The position numbers and the translations under genes were made by a program. The notes under the pieces were generated by a model. It was not told the origin of the DNA, ran no database searches, and worked only from the letters and a program-made list of their open reading frames with translations. This document shows positions 53,746 through 62,192 of a DNA stretch of 64,000 nucleotides, one piece after another. The stretch is from Chitinophagales bacterium (GTDB lineage: Bacteria > Bacteroidota > Bacteroidia > Chitinophagales > CAIODY01): the NCBI GenBank assembly GCA_947452995.1, contig CANGEV010000001.1:186001-250000 (forward strand), given 5' to 3'. The first letter of the stretch is position 1. Each line of letters begins with the position of its first letter.

Positions 53746-55290
53746 TTATTCCCATTCAATGGTAGCAGGAGGCTTGGAGCTGATATCATATACAACTCGA
53801 TTAATTCCTTTAACACGATTGATGATATCATTTGAAATTTTAGCAAGTAACTCGTACGGCAAATGAATCCAATCGGCTGTCATCCCATCTACACTACTTA
53901 CGGCCCGTAACGCGAGCACGAATTCATAGGTGCGTTCATCACCCATCACCCCTACCGTTTGAATAGGAGTTAATATTGCACCTGCTTGCCAAATTTTATC
54001 ATACCAACCTGCCTCACGCAAGTGCCCGATATAAATAGCATCTGCCTCTTGCAATAACTTCACTTTTTCCTCCGTAATAGCTCCGATGATACGAATTGCT
54101 AAGCCCGGACCCGGGAAAGGATGGCGACCTAAAATATGCGGTGCAATTCCTAAAGCCTTACCAACCCTACGAACTTCGTCTTTGAATAATAATCTTAATG
54201 GTTCTACAATTTTAAGATTCAACTTTTCTGGCAAACCACCCACATTGTGGTGCGACTTAATAGTCTGACTTGGTCCACCATGCACACTTACCGATTCAAT
54301 TACGTCAGGATAGATAGTTCCTTGCGCGAGCCATTTTGCTGCAGAAATTTGCTTCGCCTCCATTTCGAAAACGTCAATAAACGTTTTGCCAATAATTTTA
54401 CGCTTTGTTTCAGGATCACTTACACCATTCAAATGACCATAGAATAAAGCACTTGCATCGATACCTTTTACATTGAGTCCCATTTCATTGCGGTAGGTAT
54501 TCAATACCTGCTCATATTCACCTTTACGTAATAAGCCATTATCTACAAAAATGCAATGTAATTTAGAGCCAATTGCTTTGTGTAAAAGCACAGCAGCCAC
54601 AGTAGAATCTACCCCACCACTTAATGCAAGAATAACTTCTTCATCCCCAATTTGCTTACGAAGCGCTTCTACCGTGCTATCGATAAAATGCTCGCTCGTC
54701 CAATCGCCACCACAACCACATACATCGTAAAGGAAGGATTTTAACATATCCAACCCTTTCTCGCTATGTGTTACCTCCGGATGAAACTGTACGCCCCAAA
54801 CAGGATGTACATAGGCTCCTGCCTTACTTTGATAAAAGGCAACGGGAATATGTTCTGTTGTACCAATAATTTCAAAATTATCAGGAAGACGCAAAATAGA
54901 ATCTCCATGACTCATCCATACTTGTGAATCATTTAGGGCAGCTAAGTGATTACTAACGTTCGACATTAATACCTTTGCGCGACCGTATTCACGTGTGCTC
55001 GAACGAGCTACTTCACCGCCTCCCAATTTCGCCATTAATTGCGCTCCGTAACAAATACCTAAAACAGGAACCTTTCCTAAAATTGCGTCCAAATCAATCA
55101 TCGGAGCCTCTGGATCATTTACACTACAAGGACTACCGCTAAGAATCACCCCTCTCAAATCAGCTTCTAAAGAAAAGCTATGATTATAAGGAACAATTTC
55201 GGCATACACATTACACTCACGTATTCTGCGGGCGATCAATTGAGTGTATTGCGAACCAAAATCTAAGATTAATATTTTTTGCAAAGACAT
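53746..55290 (-). CDS. guaA: GMP synthase (glutamine-hydrolysing)
   Basis: 514 residues; converts XMP to GMP. The glutamine amidotransferase domain has nucleophile C80 (GICYGAQ) and H170/E172 ([11 protein letters not shown]); the ATP-pyrophosphatase domain has SGGVDS at 224-229; the C-terminal dimerisation domain ends [11 protein letters not shown]. Full length. A TACCTTTG box is about 17 nt before the ATG. First gene of a minus-strand run with the PKD/T9SS gene. Confidence 0.97.
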   Translation of the reverse strand: MSLQKILILDFGSQYTQLIARRIRECNVYAEIVPYNHSFSLEADLRGVILSGSPCSVNDPEAPMIDLDAILGKVPVLGICYGAQLMAKLGGGEVARSSTREYGRAKVLMSNVSNHLAALNDSQVWMSHGDSILRLPDNFEIIGTTEHIPVAFYQSKAGAYVHPVWGVQFHPEVTHSEKGLDMLKSFLYDVCGCGGDWTSEHFIDSTVEALRKQIGDEEVILALSGGVDSTVAAVLLHKAIGSKLHCIFVDNGLLRKGEYEQVLNTYRNEMGLNVKGIDASALFYGHLNGVSDPETKRKIIGKTFIDVFEMEAKQISAAKWLAQGTIYPDVIESVSVHGGPSQTIKSHHNVGGLPEKLNLKIVEPLRLLFKDEVRRVGKALGIAPHILGRHPFPGPGLAIRIIGAITEEKVKLLQEADAIYIGHLREAGWYDKIWQAGAILTPIQTVGVMGDERTYEFVLALRAVSSVDGMTADWIHLPYELLAKISNDIINRVKGINRVVYDISSKPPATIEWE

Positions 55291-55307
55291 AAAAATAGGT
55301 TAAAATA

Positions 55308-55315
55308 CAAAGGTA
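55308..55315 (-). promoter_or_regulatory. -7 box of the guaA promoter
   Basis: TACCTTTG on the minus strand, 17 nt before the guaA ATG; a clear -33 is not seen at the usual spacing. Confidence 0.55.
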
Positions 55316-55371
55316 ATCAAAATCCCTAAAAGGGAGGAATTGGAATGCTATCGAAAACACAGAAATGTGTG

Positions 55372-55383
55372 TAACTTTACAGC
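55372..55383 (+). promoter_or_regulatory. -7-like box directly before the TPR lipoprotein gene (predicted leaderless)
   Basis: TAACTTTA (55372-55379), then CAGC, then ATG at 55384. Confidence 0.5.
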
Positions 55384-56412
55384 ATGAATTGGAAATCGTT
55401 TTTATTGATTGCAAGCCTATTTATTGGGATCGGTTTTACCTCTTGCGGTGGCAAAAAGGTTGTCGAACAAAGCACAATCGACTCATTATCTAAAATCAGT
55501 CCTGATTTAGCTCGACTCTCTAATGAAATCAATGCGCATCCCGATAAAGCCGATGCTTATTATGAGCGTGGCATGTTGTTTTATCAGTTCAAAATGTTGG
55601 ATTATGCAGCGAAAGACGTTCACAGAGCGATTTCCTTAGATTCAACACAAATCAGTTATTATTTAAGCTTTGCCGATATCAATGTCGAAGCGCGTTATCT
55701 AAAAGTGGCAAAAGAATATCTATTAAAAGCAGAAAAGCTAGCACCAATGGATAAAGACCTAAAACTTAAGCTAGCTAAAATCCATTTATACTTAAAGGAA
55801 TATGACCAAGCAATCGAATATACCAATAGTGTTTCAACAATTGACGCAAATGACGATCGCCCATTTTTATTACAGGGTATCATTTGGAAGGAAAAGGGCG
55901 ATACGACACATGCAATCAAAACCTTCCTTAATTGCATAGAGCGCAACCCTGATAATTATGATGCCTTTATGCAATTAGGTTTATTATCGCAGTCATTACA
56001 TGATAAAAAAGCAGAGGCTTATTTGTTAAACACCTTACGCATTGATAGTACACGCTTTGAAGGCCCGTACGCTTTGGCCATGTATTATCAAGAAAATAAG
56101 CAGGTAAAAAAAGCGATGAGTGTATATCGTAGTTTGATAATAAAGTATCCGCAAGAGCCCAATCCTATTTACAATATGGGATATTTATACTTCTATATGG
56201 ATTCTGTAAAACCTGCCTATAATCACTTCACCATGCTGATTCAAACAGATCCAATGAATGCAAAGGCATATTATATGCGAGGAATGTGTAATTTAAAAAG
56301 AGGGGTCTGGAATGAAGCAATAGCAGATTTTACACAAGCATTGAAACTGAACCCTGATTTTGAAGATGCGCGAGAAAAGTTAGCTGAAGCGCAGAAGCAT
56401 ATCACGGCTTAA
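55384..56412 (+). CDS. TPR-repeat lipoprotein
   Basis: 342 residues: signal with lipobox ending at Cys in GFTSCGG, then about eight tetratricopeptide-type repeats of 34 residues (for instance ADAYYERGMLFYQFKMLDYAAKDV and AKAYYMRGMCNLKRGVWNEAI). TPR lipoproteins act as scaffolds in the outer membrane or periplasm; partner unknown. It ends 11 nt inside the convergent lipoprotein gene. Single gene. Confidence 0.88.
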   Translation: MNWKSFLLIASLFIGIGFTSCGGKKVVEQSTIDSLSKISPDLARLSNEINAHPDKADAYYERGMLFYQFKMLDYAAKDVHRAISLDSTQISYYLSFADINVEARYLKVAKEYLLKAEKLAPMDKDLKLKLAKIHLYLKEYDQAIEYTNSVSTIDANDDRPFLLQGIIWKEKGDTTHAIKTFLNCIERNPDNYDAFMQLGLLSQSLHDKKAEAYLLNTLRIDSTRFEGPYALAMYYQENKQVKKAMSVYRSLIIKYPQEPNPIYNMGYLYFYMDSVKPAYNHFTMLIQTDPMNAKAYYMRGMCNLKRGVWNEAIADFTQALKLNPDFEDAREKLAEAQKHITA

Positions 56413-56866
56413 TCGTAATGCTTGGAGAGCTCACTGCGTCACTCCAATTTCCAGAACGGTCTTTTACTTTTATTTTAAAAACGGTCGATTCCGAACTACT
56501 AGCTGAATTTAAAAGAATTGTATGATCCAAAACAATTCTGAAAGCCCCTTGAATAGCTACTTTTACGTTAGCAGGTACTGAAGGAGCTACGTGATAGCGT
56601 TCCTGTAATGAGGAAGCGCGCGTATCCATTAAATACAAGGATAAAGAATCACTATTAAAATCACCCAAGTCGCCATCTCCATCTGTATAGGACACCGAGA
56701 AGACCAATGAATCGCCAAAGGCTTTCACAGTCGTTTTATTTACGGATTCAAATTTTAAAACAGGCTCAATTGGCACGGTAGGCAATGTATTTTCTTTATT
56801 CTTCCGACATGCTACAAACAGAATAAAGGCAAACCCTATGATCACGTTAAATTTGCAATTGGTCAT
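56402..56866 (-). CDS. Small hypothetical lipoprotein
   Basis: 154 residues with a lipobox Cys in LFVACRKN. The mature part has a repeat-like beta segment (KFESVNKTTVKAFGDSLVFSVSYTDGDGDLGDF) resembling Ig-like domains with acidic loops, and a second strand-rich part (VFKIKVKDRSGNWSDAV). No family named. It overlaps the upstream 323-residue lipoprotein by 4 nt and, at its 3' end, the convergent TPR gene by 11 nt. Confidence 0.75.
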   Translation of the reverse strand: MTNCKFNVIIGFAFILFVACRKNKENTLPTVPIEPVLKFESVNKTTVKAFGDSLVFSVSYTDGDGDLGDFNSDSLSLYLMDTRASSLQERYHVAPSVPANVKVAIQGAFRIVLDHTILLNSASSSESTVFKIKVKDRSGNWSDAVSSPSITIKP

Positions 56867-57834
56867 GGCGCAACGATTAAAGAAAAGTAACTGATAATAT
56901 AAGGTTGATTGCCTGGAGCCGGTATCAAAGTAGGTGCTGAATGGTTCGCATCTTGTGCGCTAATCTGCATGTAGACAGGCTGATTATTGGGTAAAGAAGC
57001 AGTATTCAACGTATACGAAAGAAAATACGGCTTATTCGAACCAAAGATATTACTCAAATAAGTTGGTGTGGTTTGAACATTAAGTGGATAGGCTGTTGAA
57101 GTGCTGAAATCAACTGGATTGTTAGAAAACCGTACAAAGAGATTCGTCAATTGATAAGGTGTTTGCACATCATCATAGACACCAAACCAGATTTTTAAAT
57201 TTGTATTATTCGCAACGAGCATTGGGTAAAACATATTACCTCCTCGAATGGTATCGACACGTATCCAATTTGAACCACTCTGTGCATAGGCGACTATTCC
57301 AAATGTTTGTGGAATGGTATTGGTGGCAGTTGCTACTTGACCAAAAATATCTGGAGCACCGGCCTGAATCCAATTTGAGATTCGTGTAATCTGCCGAGTG
57401 CTAAGCATAGAATCGTAGAGTGGCATTCGTCCAAGCACAGGATCTACCGTTGTAATTCGTTCGTGTAACCAGGAATTAGAAACATCACAAGGTTTTACTC
57501 TATAAACAAAACTTCCTGCTTGATTATTCTTCGTTACATGCTGATAAACCAAGGTAGAGTACGCAGATTGCACTGTTCGGAAATCAGGATCAAAATGACC
57601 GTCATGACAGCCTGGGTTGGCGCATTTAGTGGCAAAAATATAGGAATGAATTCCGACAAAAGAGTTTGAATCTATTGGTAAAGCATTTACTAAATTATAC
57701 GGATAGTGAATAGTATCAAAAGGGTTGAATGGTGCTGGGGGGACAGACCCTGTCACATACTCCTTTTTACAAGAAATAATAATCAGCAAGATGCTGATGC
57801 AAATTGATATCAGTATAGGAATCCTTTTTGCCAT
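56863..57834 (-). CDS. Lipoprotein with a C-x4-CH site (possible c-type-cytochrome-like domain)
   Basis: 323 residues. Lipoprotein signal ending at Cys22 (LLIIISCKKE). Residues 71-77 read CANPGCH: a Cys, four residues, Cys-His, resembling but not equal to the CxxCH haem site. It is followed by LHERITTVDPVLGRMPLYDSMLSTRQITRISNWIQAGAPD, a stretch often seen after haem sites of small cytochrome-like domains (MPL as possible axial Met). The C-terminal half is a beta domain. Part of a string from the RsmB-like gene. Haem binding is uncertain. Confidence 0.65.
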   Translation of the reverse strand: MAKRIPILISICISILLIIISCKKEYVTGSVPPAPFNPFDTIHYPYNLVNALPIDSNSFVGIHSYIFATKCANPGCHDGHFDPDFRTVQSAYSTLVYQHVTKNNQAGSFVYRVKPCDVSNSWLHERITTVDPVLGRMPLYDSMLSTRQITRISNWIQAGAPDIFGQVATATNTIPQTFGIVAYAQSGSNWIRVDTIRGGNMFYPMLVANNTNLKIWFGVYDDVQTPYQLTNLFVRFSNNPVDFSTSTAYPLNVQTTPTYLSNIFGSNKPYFLSYTLNTASLPNNQPVYMQISAQDANHSAPTLIPAPGNQPYIISYFSLIVAP

Positions 57835-57872
57835 ATCAACAACAATATAACAAAAAAATCTCTTTTTGACAA

Positions 57873-58058
57873 CTAGCTACCGAAAAGTCCTCCGAACATA
57901 CCTCCTGGCTTCTCCCCTTTCATTACCTTTTCAATCATACCTTGAAATGCTGGGGGCACTTTAGCTTTGGCAAATTCCATCATTGTTTCTACCGCAATCT
58001 TTGCTTGTTCTTCTGTAATTCCGGCTTTCGCAGCCACTTCTTTAATTAAATCTTCCAT
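57873..58058 (-). CDS. Small helical hypothetical protein
   Basis: 61 residues: MEDLIKEVAAKAGITEEQAKIAVETMMEFAKAK is two amphipathic helices, then a Gly-rich tail (GGMFGGLFGS). No signal, cytoplasmic. It lies 18 nt after hutH and 38 nt before the Cx4CH lipoprotein. Coding is supported by the operon spacing and by its resemblance to small helical proteins conserved in Bacteroidota. Function unknown. Confidence 0.7.
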   Translation of the reverse strand: MEDLIKEVAAKAGITEEQAKIAVETMMEFAKAKVPPAFQGMIEKVMKGEKPGGMFGGLFGS

Positions 58059-58076
58059 TGTTACTATTTTTAATAT

Positions 58077-59573
58077 TTATTCAGGGGCAGTCCAAGTACG
58101 AGTGCGAACGAATTCTACACTCTTCACCATATCATCGTGGAACACGCGATCTTCGGTAATAAATGGTACCACTTTACGATATTCAGCGCGTATAGCTTCA
58201 ATTGCTGGAGAAGACTTCAAAGGCTTTCTAAAGTCGAGTGCTTGTACAGCGGTTAACAATTCAATAGCCAATACACGTTCGGTATTGTACATAACACGCA
58301 CACATTTCGTAGCTGCATTTGCGCCCATGCTCACATGATCCTCTTGACCGTTACAACTAACGATACTATCTACCGAAGCTGGGGTACATAATTGTTTACT
58401 TTGACTAACGATAGCAGCAGCTGTATATTGTGGAATCATTAAACCACAATTCAAACCTGGCTTATCCACTAAGAAGACAGGCAAGTTACGTCCACCATTC
58501 AACATCTGATAGATACGACGTTCTGAGATATTTGCCAATTCAGCGACCGCAATAGCAAGGAAGTCAAGATGCAAAGCAAGTGGCTGTCCGTGGAAATTAC
58601 CACCAGAAAGGATACGATCATTGGCAGGATCTACGATAGGATTATCTGTTACGGAGTTGATTTCTGTTTCGACAACGCGGATTACTTGTGCAATAGCATC
58701 TTTGCTTGCACCATGAACTTGCGGCACGCAACGGAAGCTGTAAGGGTCTTGAACTTGCTGTTTGGCTTGTTGAATAATTTCAGAGCCTTTCAACCATTTC
58801 AAGATGTTTTGGCCTGTATGAATTTGTCCAGCATGCGGACGAATTAAATGAATGGTATCCGTGAATGGTTCTGCTTTTGAGTCATATCCATCAACTGAAA
58901 TAGCAGTCACAGCATCTGCAAGCTCGAGTAGATCCATTGCTTTAAACAAGCAGAAACAAGCATGCGCGCTCATAAATTGTGTTCCGTTCAATAGAGCCAA
59001 TCCTTCTTTAGATTGCAACACAACGGGTGTAGCACCGATTGCTTTCAAAGCTTCTACGGCAGGCATTCTTTTACCTTTCAAATAACAATCGCCAATGCCC
59101 ATCATAGCAAGTGCCATGTGCGCTAAAGGAGCAAGGTCACCAGAAGCGCCTAATGAACCTTGTTCATAGATGATAGGCAGTAAATCTTCATTATAACATT
59201 TGATTAGCAATTCCACTGTTTCTAGGCAGATACCTGAATAGCCATAGCTTAGGGATTGCGCCTTGAGAATAAGTAGTAGGCGGGTAATTTCTGGATCAAT
59301 TTCGTCTCCGATACCGCAAGCCGTGCTCACGACCAATTTATATTGTAAATCTTCTAATTCATCCGGACTCACACGTACGTTACAAAGGGAGCCAAAACCA
59401 GTGTTGATACCGTAGTAAAGGCGTTCAACGTCAGCCAATTTGGTTTCTAGAAACTGGCGACAATGCATTATTTGTTTTTTGCTTTCTTCTGAAATCGTCA
59501 AGGGAATGCGATTTTTCCAAATATGACGAAGTTGAGTAATAGAAAGATGTTGATTAGAAATTGCGTGCGACAT
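58077..59573 (-). CDS. hutH: Histidine ammonia-lyase
   Basis: 498 residues. Turns L-histidine to trans-urocanate and ammonia. The A143-S144-G145 triad in GSLGASGDLAPLAHM forms the MIO prosthetic group; YYGINTGFGS near 53-62 holds the catalytic Tyr. Other hut genes (hutU, hutI) are not in the window. It is 11 nt after the RsmB-like gene and shares a direction with the small helical gene, so a joint transcript is likely, although the products have no obvious pathway link. Confidence 0.95.
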   Translation of the reverse strand: MSHAISNQHLSITQLRHIWKNRIPLTISEESKKQIMHCRQFLETKLADVERLYYGINTGFGSLCNVRVSPDELEDLQYKLVVSTACGIGDEIDPEITRLLLILKAQSLSYGYSGICLETVELLIKCYNEDLLPIIYEQGSLGASGDLAPLAHMALAMMGIGDCYLKGKRMPAVEALKAIGATPVVLQSKEGLALLNGTQFMSAHACFCLFKAMDLLELADAVTAISVDGYDSKAEPFTDTIHLIRPHAGQIHTGQNILKWLKGSEIIQQAKQQVQDPYSFRCVPQVHGASKDAIAQVIRVVETEINSVTDNPIVDPANDRILSGGNFHGQPLALHLDFLAIAVAELANISERRIYQMLNGGRNLPVFLVDKPGLNCGLMIPQYTAAAIVSQSKQLCTPASVDSIVSCNGQEDHVSMGANAATKCVRVMYNTERVLAIELLTAVQALDFRKPLKSSPAIEAIRAEYRKVVPFITEDRVFHDDMVKSVEFVRTRTWTAPE

Positions 59574-59584
59574 ACAAAATAATT

Positions 59585-60790
59585 TTATTTCTTTTTAACG
59601 AGTCGAGTCATAAAAAAGCCATCGGAATCATGTTCAGAAGGATAGATATACTTTTCTTCTTCTAGCGTAAACTCTGGGTGGTGAGCAAGGAATTTTTGAA
59701 TTTGACCTTCATTTTCCACTGCTAATAAAGAGCAAGTAGCATATACCATTTTACCACCGGGCTTGAGCATAGTGCTATAACGTTCTAGAATATCTTCTTG
59801 TACTTTTAAAAGGCGTTCGACATATTCTTTATTAACGCGATATTTTGAATCAGGGTTTCGACGTATTACGCCACTTCCAGAACAAGGCACATCAAGCAGT
59901 AGACGATCGGCTTGTTCGGCGAGGCGTTTGATAACCTTAGTAGAGTCTATCAAGCGGGGTTCAACAATAGAAACTCCATTTTTACGTGAGCGACGAGTAA
60001 GTTCTTCCAATTTACGAGGCTCAACATCCATAGAGATAATTCGTCCACGGTTATTCATCAATGCAGCAAGGTGTAGTGATTTTCCTCCTGCACCGGCACA
60101 AGCATCAATAACACGCATACCTGGCTCCACTTGTAAAAAAGGGGCAATCATTTGCGAACCGATATCTTGAATTTCAAAGAGACCGCTTCGTAAAAGTGGA
60201 TGCGTATTTAAATGCTTTTTAGACATTAATTTTATCGGTCCATTTTCATAAAGTTCCATATACGGAAATTCAGCTTCCTCCAAAGCCTTTTTGAGTGTAT
60301 AGGAAGAAGCTTTTAGTGTATTTACACGAAGGTATACAGGAGCGGGACGATTCATTGCCTCCAATTCATTTCTCCACACCTCCTCTCCGAGAGATGCAAC
60401 ACCTAGCTCATCCATCTCGTCTTGCAATGAGAACCATTCCGCGCGTGTCATGTCTTTTTCTTGCAAAGGCACCCAACGTTCCTTCATCCCTGCAAACTCC
60501 TTCCAAGCGGGCAATTCACCGCCTTTTAACTGCCAATAAACTGCAAAAAGTTGATATAATGAGCGAATGTCTAGCGCTGGTTCTTCCTCCAAATGACGCC
60601 ACAAACGACGCCAATGGCGAACTATATCAAAGGTAGATTCTGCAACAAAAGAGCGATCTCTACTCCCCCATTTCGGGTTATTTTTCATTCGAAAAAGAAT
60701 CACACGGTCTAAGGGGCGACCATCCCGGAATACATCCTGAAGAGATAAAATTACCTCACTCACTAAATTGGGAAACAGTTTATTATTCAT
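59585..60790 (-). CDS. RsmB/NOP2-like rRNA cytosine-5 methyltransferase
   Basis: 401 residues from ATG 60790; the longer frame starts from a TTG at 60802 inside the -7 box TATTTTTG and is not a real start. SAM-binding core around VIDACAGAGGKSLHLA, and both catalytic cysteines are visible: C in LLDVPCSGSGVIRRNPD (motif IV) and C in VYATCSLL (motif VI). An N-terminal RNA-binding region (about 1-150) precedes the enzyme domain. Rsm/NOP family; the target base in Bacteroidota rRNA is not assigned by sequence. Confidence 0.9.
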   Translation of the reverse strand: MNNKLFPNLVSEVILSLQDVFRDGRPLDRVILFRMKNNPKWGSRDRSFVAESTFDIVRHWRRLWRHLEEEPALDIRSLYQLFAVYWQLKGGELPAWKEFAGMKERWVPLQEKDMTRAEWFSLQDEMDELGVASLGEEVWRNELEAMNRPAPVYLRVNTLKASSYTLKKALEEAEFPYMELYENGPIKLMSKKHLNTHPLLRSGLFEIQDIGSQMIAPFLQVEPGMRVIDACAGAGGKSLHLAALMNNRGRIISMDVEPRKLEELTRRSRKNGVSIVEPRLIDSTKVIKRLAEQADRLLLDVPCSGSGVIRRNPDSKYRVNKEYVERLLKVQEDILERYSTMLKPGGKMVYATCSLLAVENEGQIQKFLAHHPEFTLEEEKYIYPSEHDSDGFFMTRLVKKK

Positions 60791-60799
60791 TGTATAGCA

Positions 60800-60807
60800 C
60801 AAAAATA
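60800..60807 (-). promoter_or_regulatory. -7 box of the RsmB-like/hutH string
   Basis: TATTTTTG on the minus strand, a perfect TAnnTTTG match, 9 nt before the ATG at 60790. It overlaps the longer frame's TTG start. Confidence 0.6.
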
Positions 60808-60841
60808 CAAAAAGGAAGGCGGATTATTGAATTTACAAATC

Positions 60842-61026
60842 AAGCGTTAAGTGAGTCCGTATAATAGAATTTTATTGTACTTGTAATCCCTCTAATTTGA
60901 ATGCATTTTTGTATTGTTGATTCAATCAACCCTGTTAATTCTACCTTTTTAACGCTTATTAAAACTAGGAAACAGGAAATTACCCGGCTCAGAGACTCCT
61001 TAAAATATCTGCAGTCGGGTTTTTTC
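60842..61026 (+). ncRNA. Candidate structured small RNA (unassigned)
   Basis: The 403-bp gap 60803-61205 has no plausible coding frame. It contains nested inverted repeats: AAGCGTTAA (60842-60850) with TTAACGCTT (60949-60957), inside it TAGAATT (60865-60871) with AATTCTA (60937-60943), and inside that TTGAAT (60897-60902) with ATTCAA (60920-60925), plus GTTGATT/AATCAAC around 60923. A plus-strand intrinsic terminator follows (60982-61028). The downstream isomerase has its own box at 61176-61183, so this would be an independent transcript of about 185 nt. No Rfam family recognised by eye. Confidence 0.4.
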
Positions 61027-61028
61027 TT
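60982..61028 (+). terminator. Intrinsic terminator of the candidate small RNA
   Basis: ACCCGGCT...AGTCGGGT stem (60982-60989 with 61013-61020), with internal CAGA/TCTG pairing, followed by TTTTTTCTTTT. Plus-strand orientation with no plus-strand gene upstream. Confidence 0.7.
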
Positions 61029-61175
61029 TTAGTGTTAAATAAAAATTTATTGTGATGCTTTTATTCACAATAAGTATAATGCATGTCAATTATTAACAAG
61101 TCAAAATCTGCAAATCATTACCTTCAATAAAAATTCAATTTCTAGAAAAAGCAGGCGAAATGCCTTCTTTTTTAT

Positions 61176-61183
61176 TAACTTTA
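61176..61183 (+). promoter_or_regulatory. -7-like box upstream of the isomerase gene
   Basis: TAACTTTA, 22 nt before the ATG at 61206. The same octamer precedes genes at 10443, 21126 and 55384. Confidence 0.45.
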
Positions 61184-61205
61184 TCCTTCACAAAATAGTT
61201 GAAAT

Positions 61206-62192
61206 ATGATGGACCAACTTATCGCCCGATTTGATGTGCAGCTGAAAGAAGCATTGGCGATTGCAAAAGAAATCGAACTTAAAATTAAGACTAAAGATAT
61301 TCAGCATATTGTTATCAGTGGTCTTGGTGGCTCAGGAATTGGAGGTAGTATCGCACAAGAACTATTGGCCTCGGATTGTCCTTTACCAATACTTGTAACA
61401 AAAGACTACTCCTTACCTGCTTATGTTGGTAAAAACACCCTTGTAATAGCCTGTTCTTATAGCGGGAATACTGAAGAAACATTAAGCGCACTTGAAATTG
61501 CCTTTAAAAAGAAATCACAAATCATTTGCATCTCAAGTGGCGGCAAAATGGCTGAGTGGGCCTTTAAAAAGAAAAAAGATTTTGTTTTAATCCCTGGAGG
61601 AATGCCCCCACGCGCATGTGTGGGCTATTCATTAGTGCAATTGCTGAGCATATTTAAAAGGCTGAAATTGACTAAAATGTCAGTAGAAAAGGATGTTTTG
61701 GAATCTATAGCCCTCCTGCAAAAAGAACAAAAAAACATAGTAAAGCAAGCACAAAAACTAGCAAAGCATCTTTCGGATAAAACACCAGTAATTTACGCTG
61801 CTGCAGGAACAGAAGGCGTTGCTATTCGTTTCCGTCAACAAATCAATGAAAATGGAAAGCAATTATGTTGGCATCATGTTTTACCAGAGATGAATCACAA
61901 TGAATTGGTTGCTTGGCGTGATAAAAACCCTAATCTTGCTGTCGTATTCTTACGTCACCCATTCGATCATCCGCGAACACAAGTCCGCATGAAATTGAAT
62001 CAAACAGTCATTAAAAAATGCACCCCACATATCACTGAAATTCACTCTAAAGGTGAGAGCGTTTTAGCGCGTCAGTTTTATCTAATTCATTTGACGGATT
62101 GGGTGAGTTTCTATCTTTCACAAGAAAGAAACTACGATTGTGTAGAAGTAAAAGTTATTGATTGGTTAAAAGCAGAATTGGCAAAAGCCTAA
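61206..62192 (+). CDS. Bifunctional phosphoglucose/phosphomannose isomerase
   Basis: 328 residues of the SIS-domain family that interconverts glucose-6-phosphate or mannose-6-phosphate with fructose-6-phosphate. First SIS domain: GLGGSGIGGSIAQEL and VIACSYSGNTEETL; second SIS domain: YAAAGTEGVAIRFRQQINENGK; the catalytic Glu/His region is LPEMNHNELVAW. Length fits. ATG 61206 versus the next codon's ATG at 61209 is not distinguishable. It overlaps the convergent murF by 4 nt. Confidence 0.9.
   Translation: MMDQLIARFDVQLKEALAIAKEIELKIKTKDIQHIVISGLGGSGIGGSIAQELLASDCPLPILVTKDYSLPAYVGKNTLVIACSYSGNTEETLSALEIAFKKKSQIICISSGGKMAEWAFKKKKDFVLIPGGMPPRACVGYSLVQLLSIFKRLKLTKMSVEKDVLESIALLQKEQKNIVKQAQKLAKHLSDKTPVIYAAAGTEGVAIRFRQQINENGKQLCWHHVLPEMNHNELVAWRDKNPNLAVVFLRHPFDHPRTQVRMKLNQTVIKKCTPHITEIHSKGESVLARQFYLIHLTDWVSFYLSQERNYDCVEVKVIDWLKAELAKA

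Noticed and set aside
53724-53846. N-terminal extension of the PKD/T9SS gene from 53846
   Set aside because: It overlaps guaA and precedes a complete signal peptide at 53723, so it is not part of the protein.
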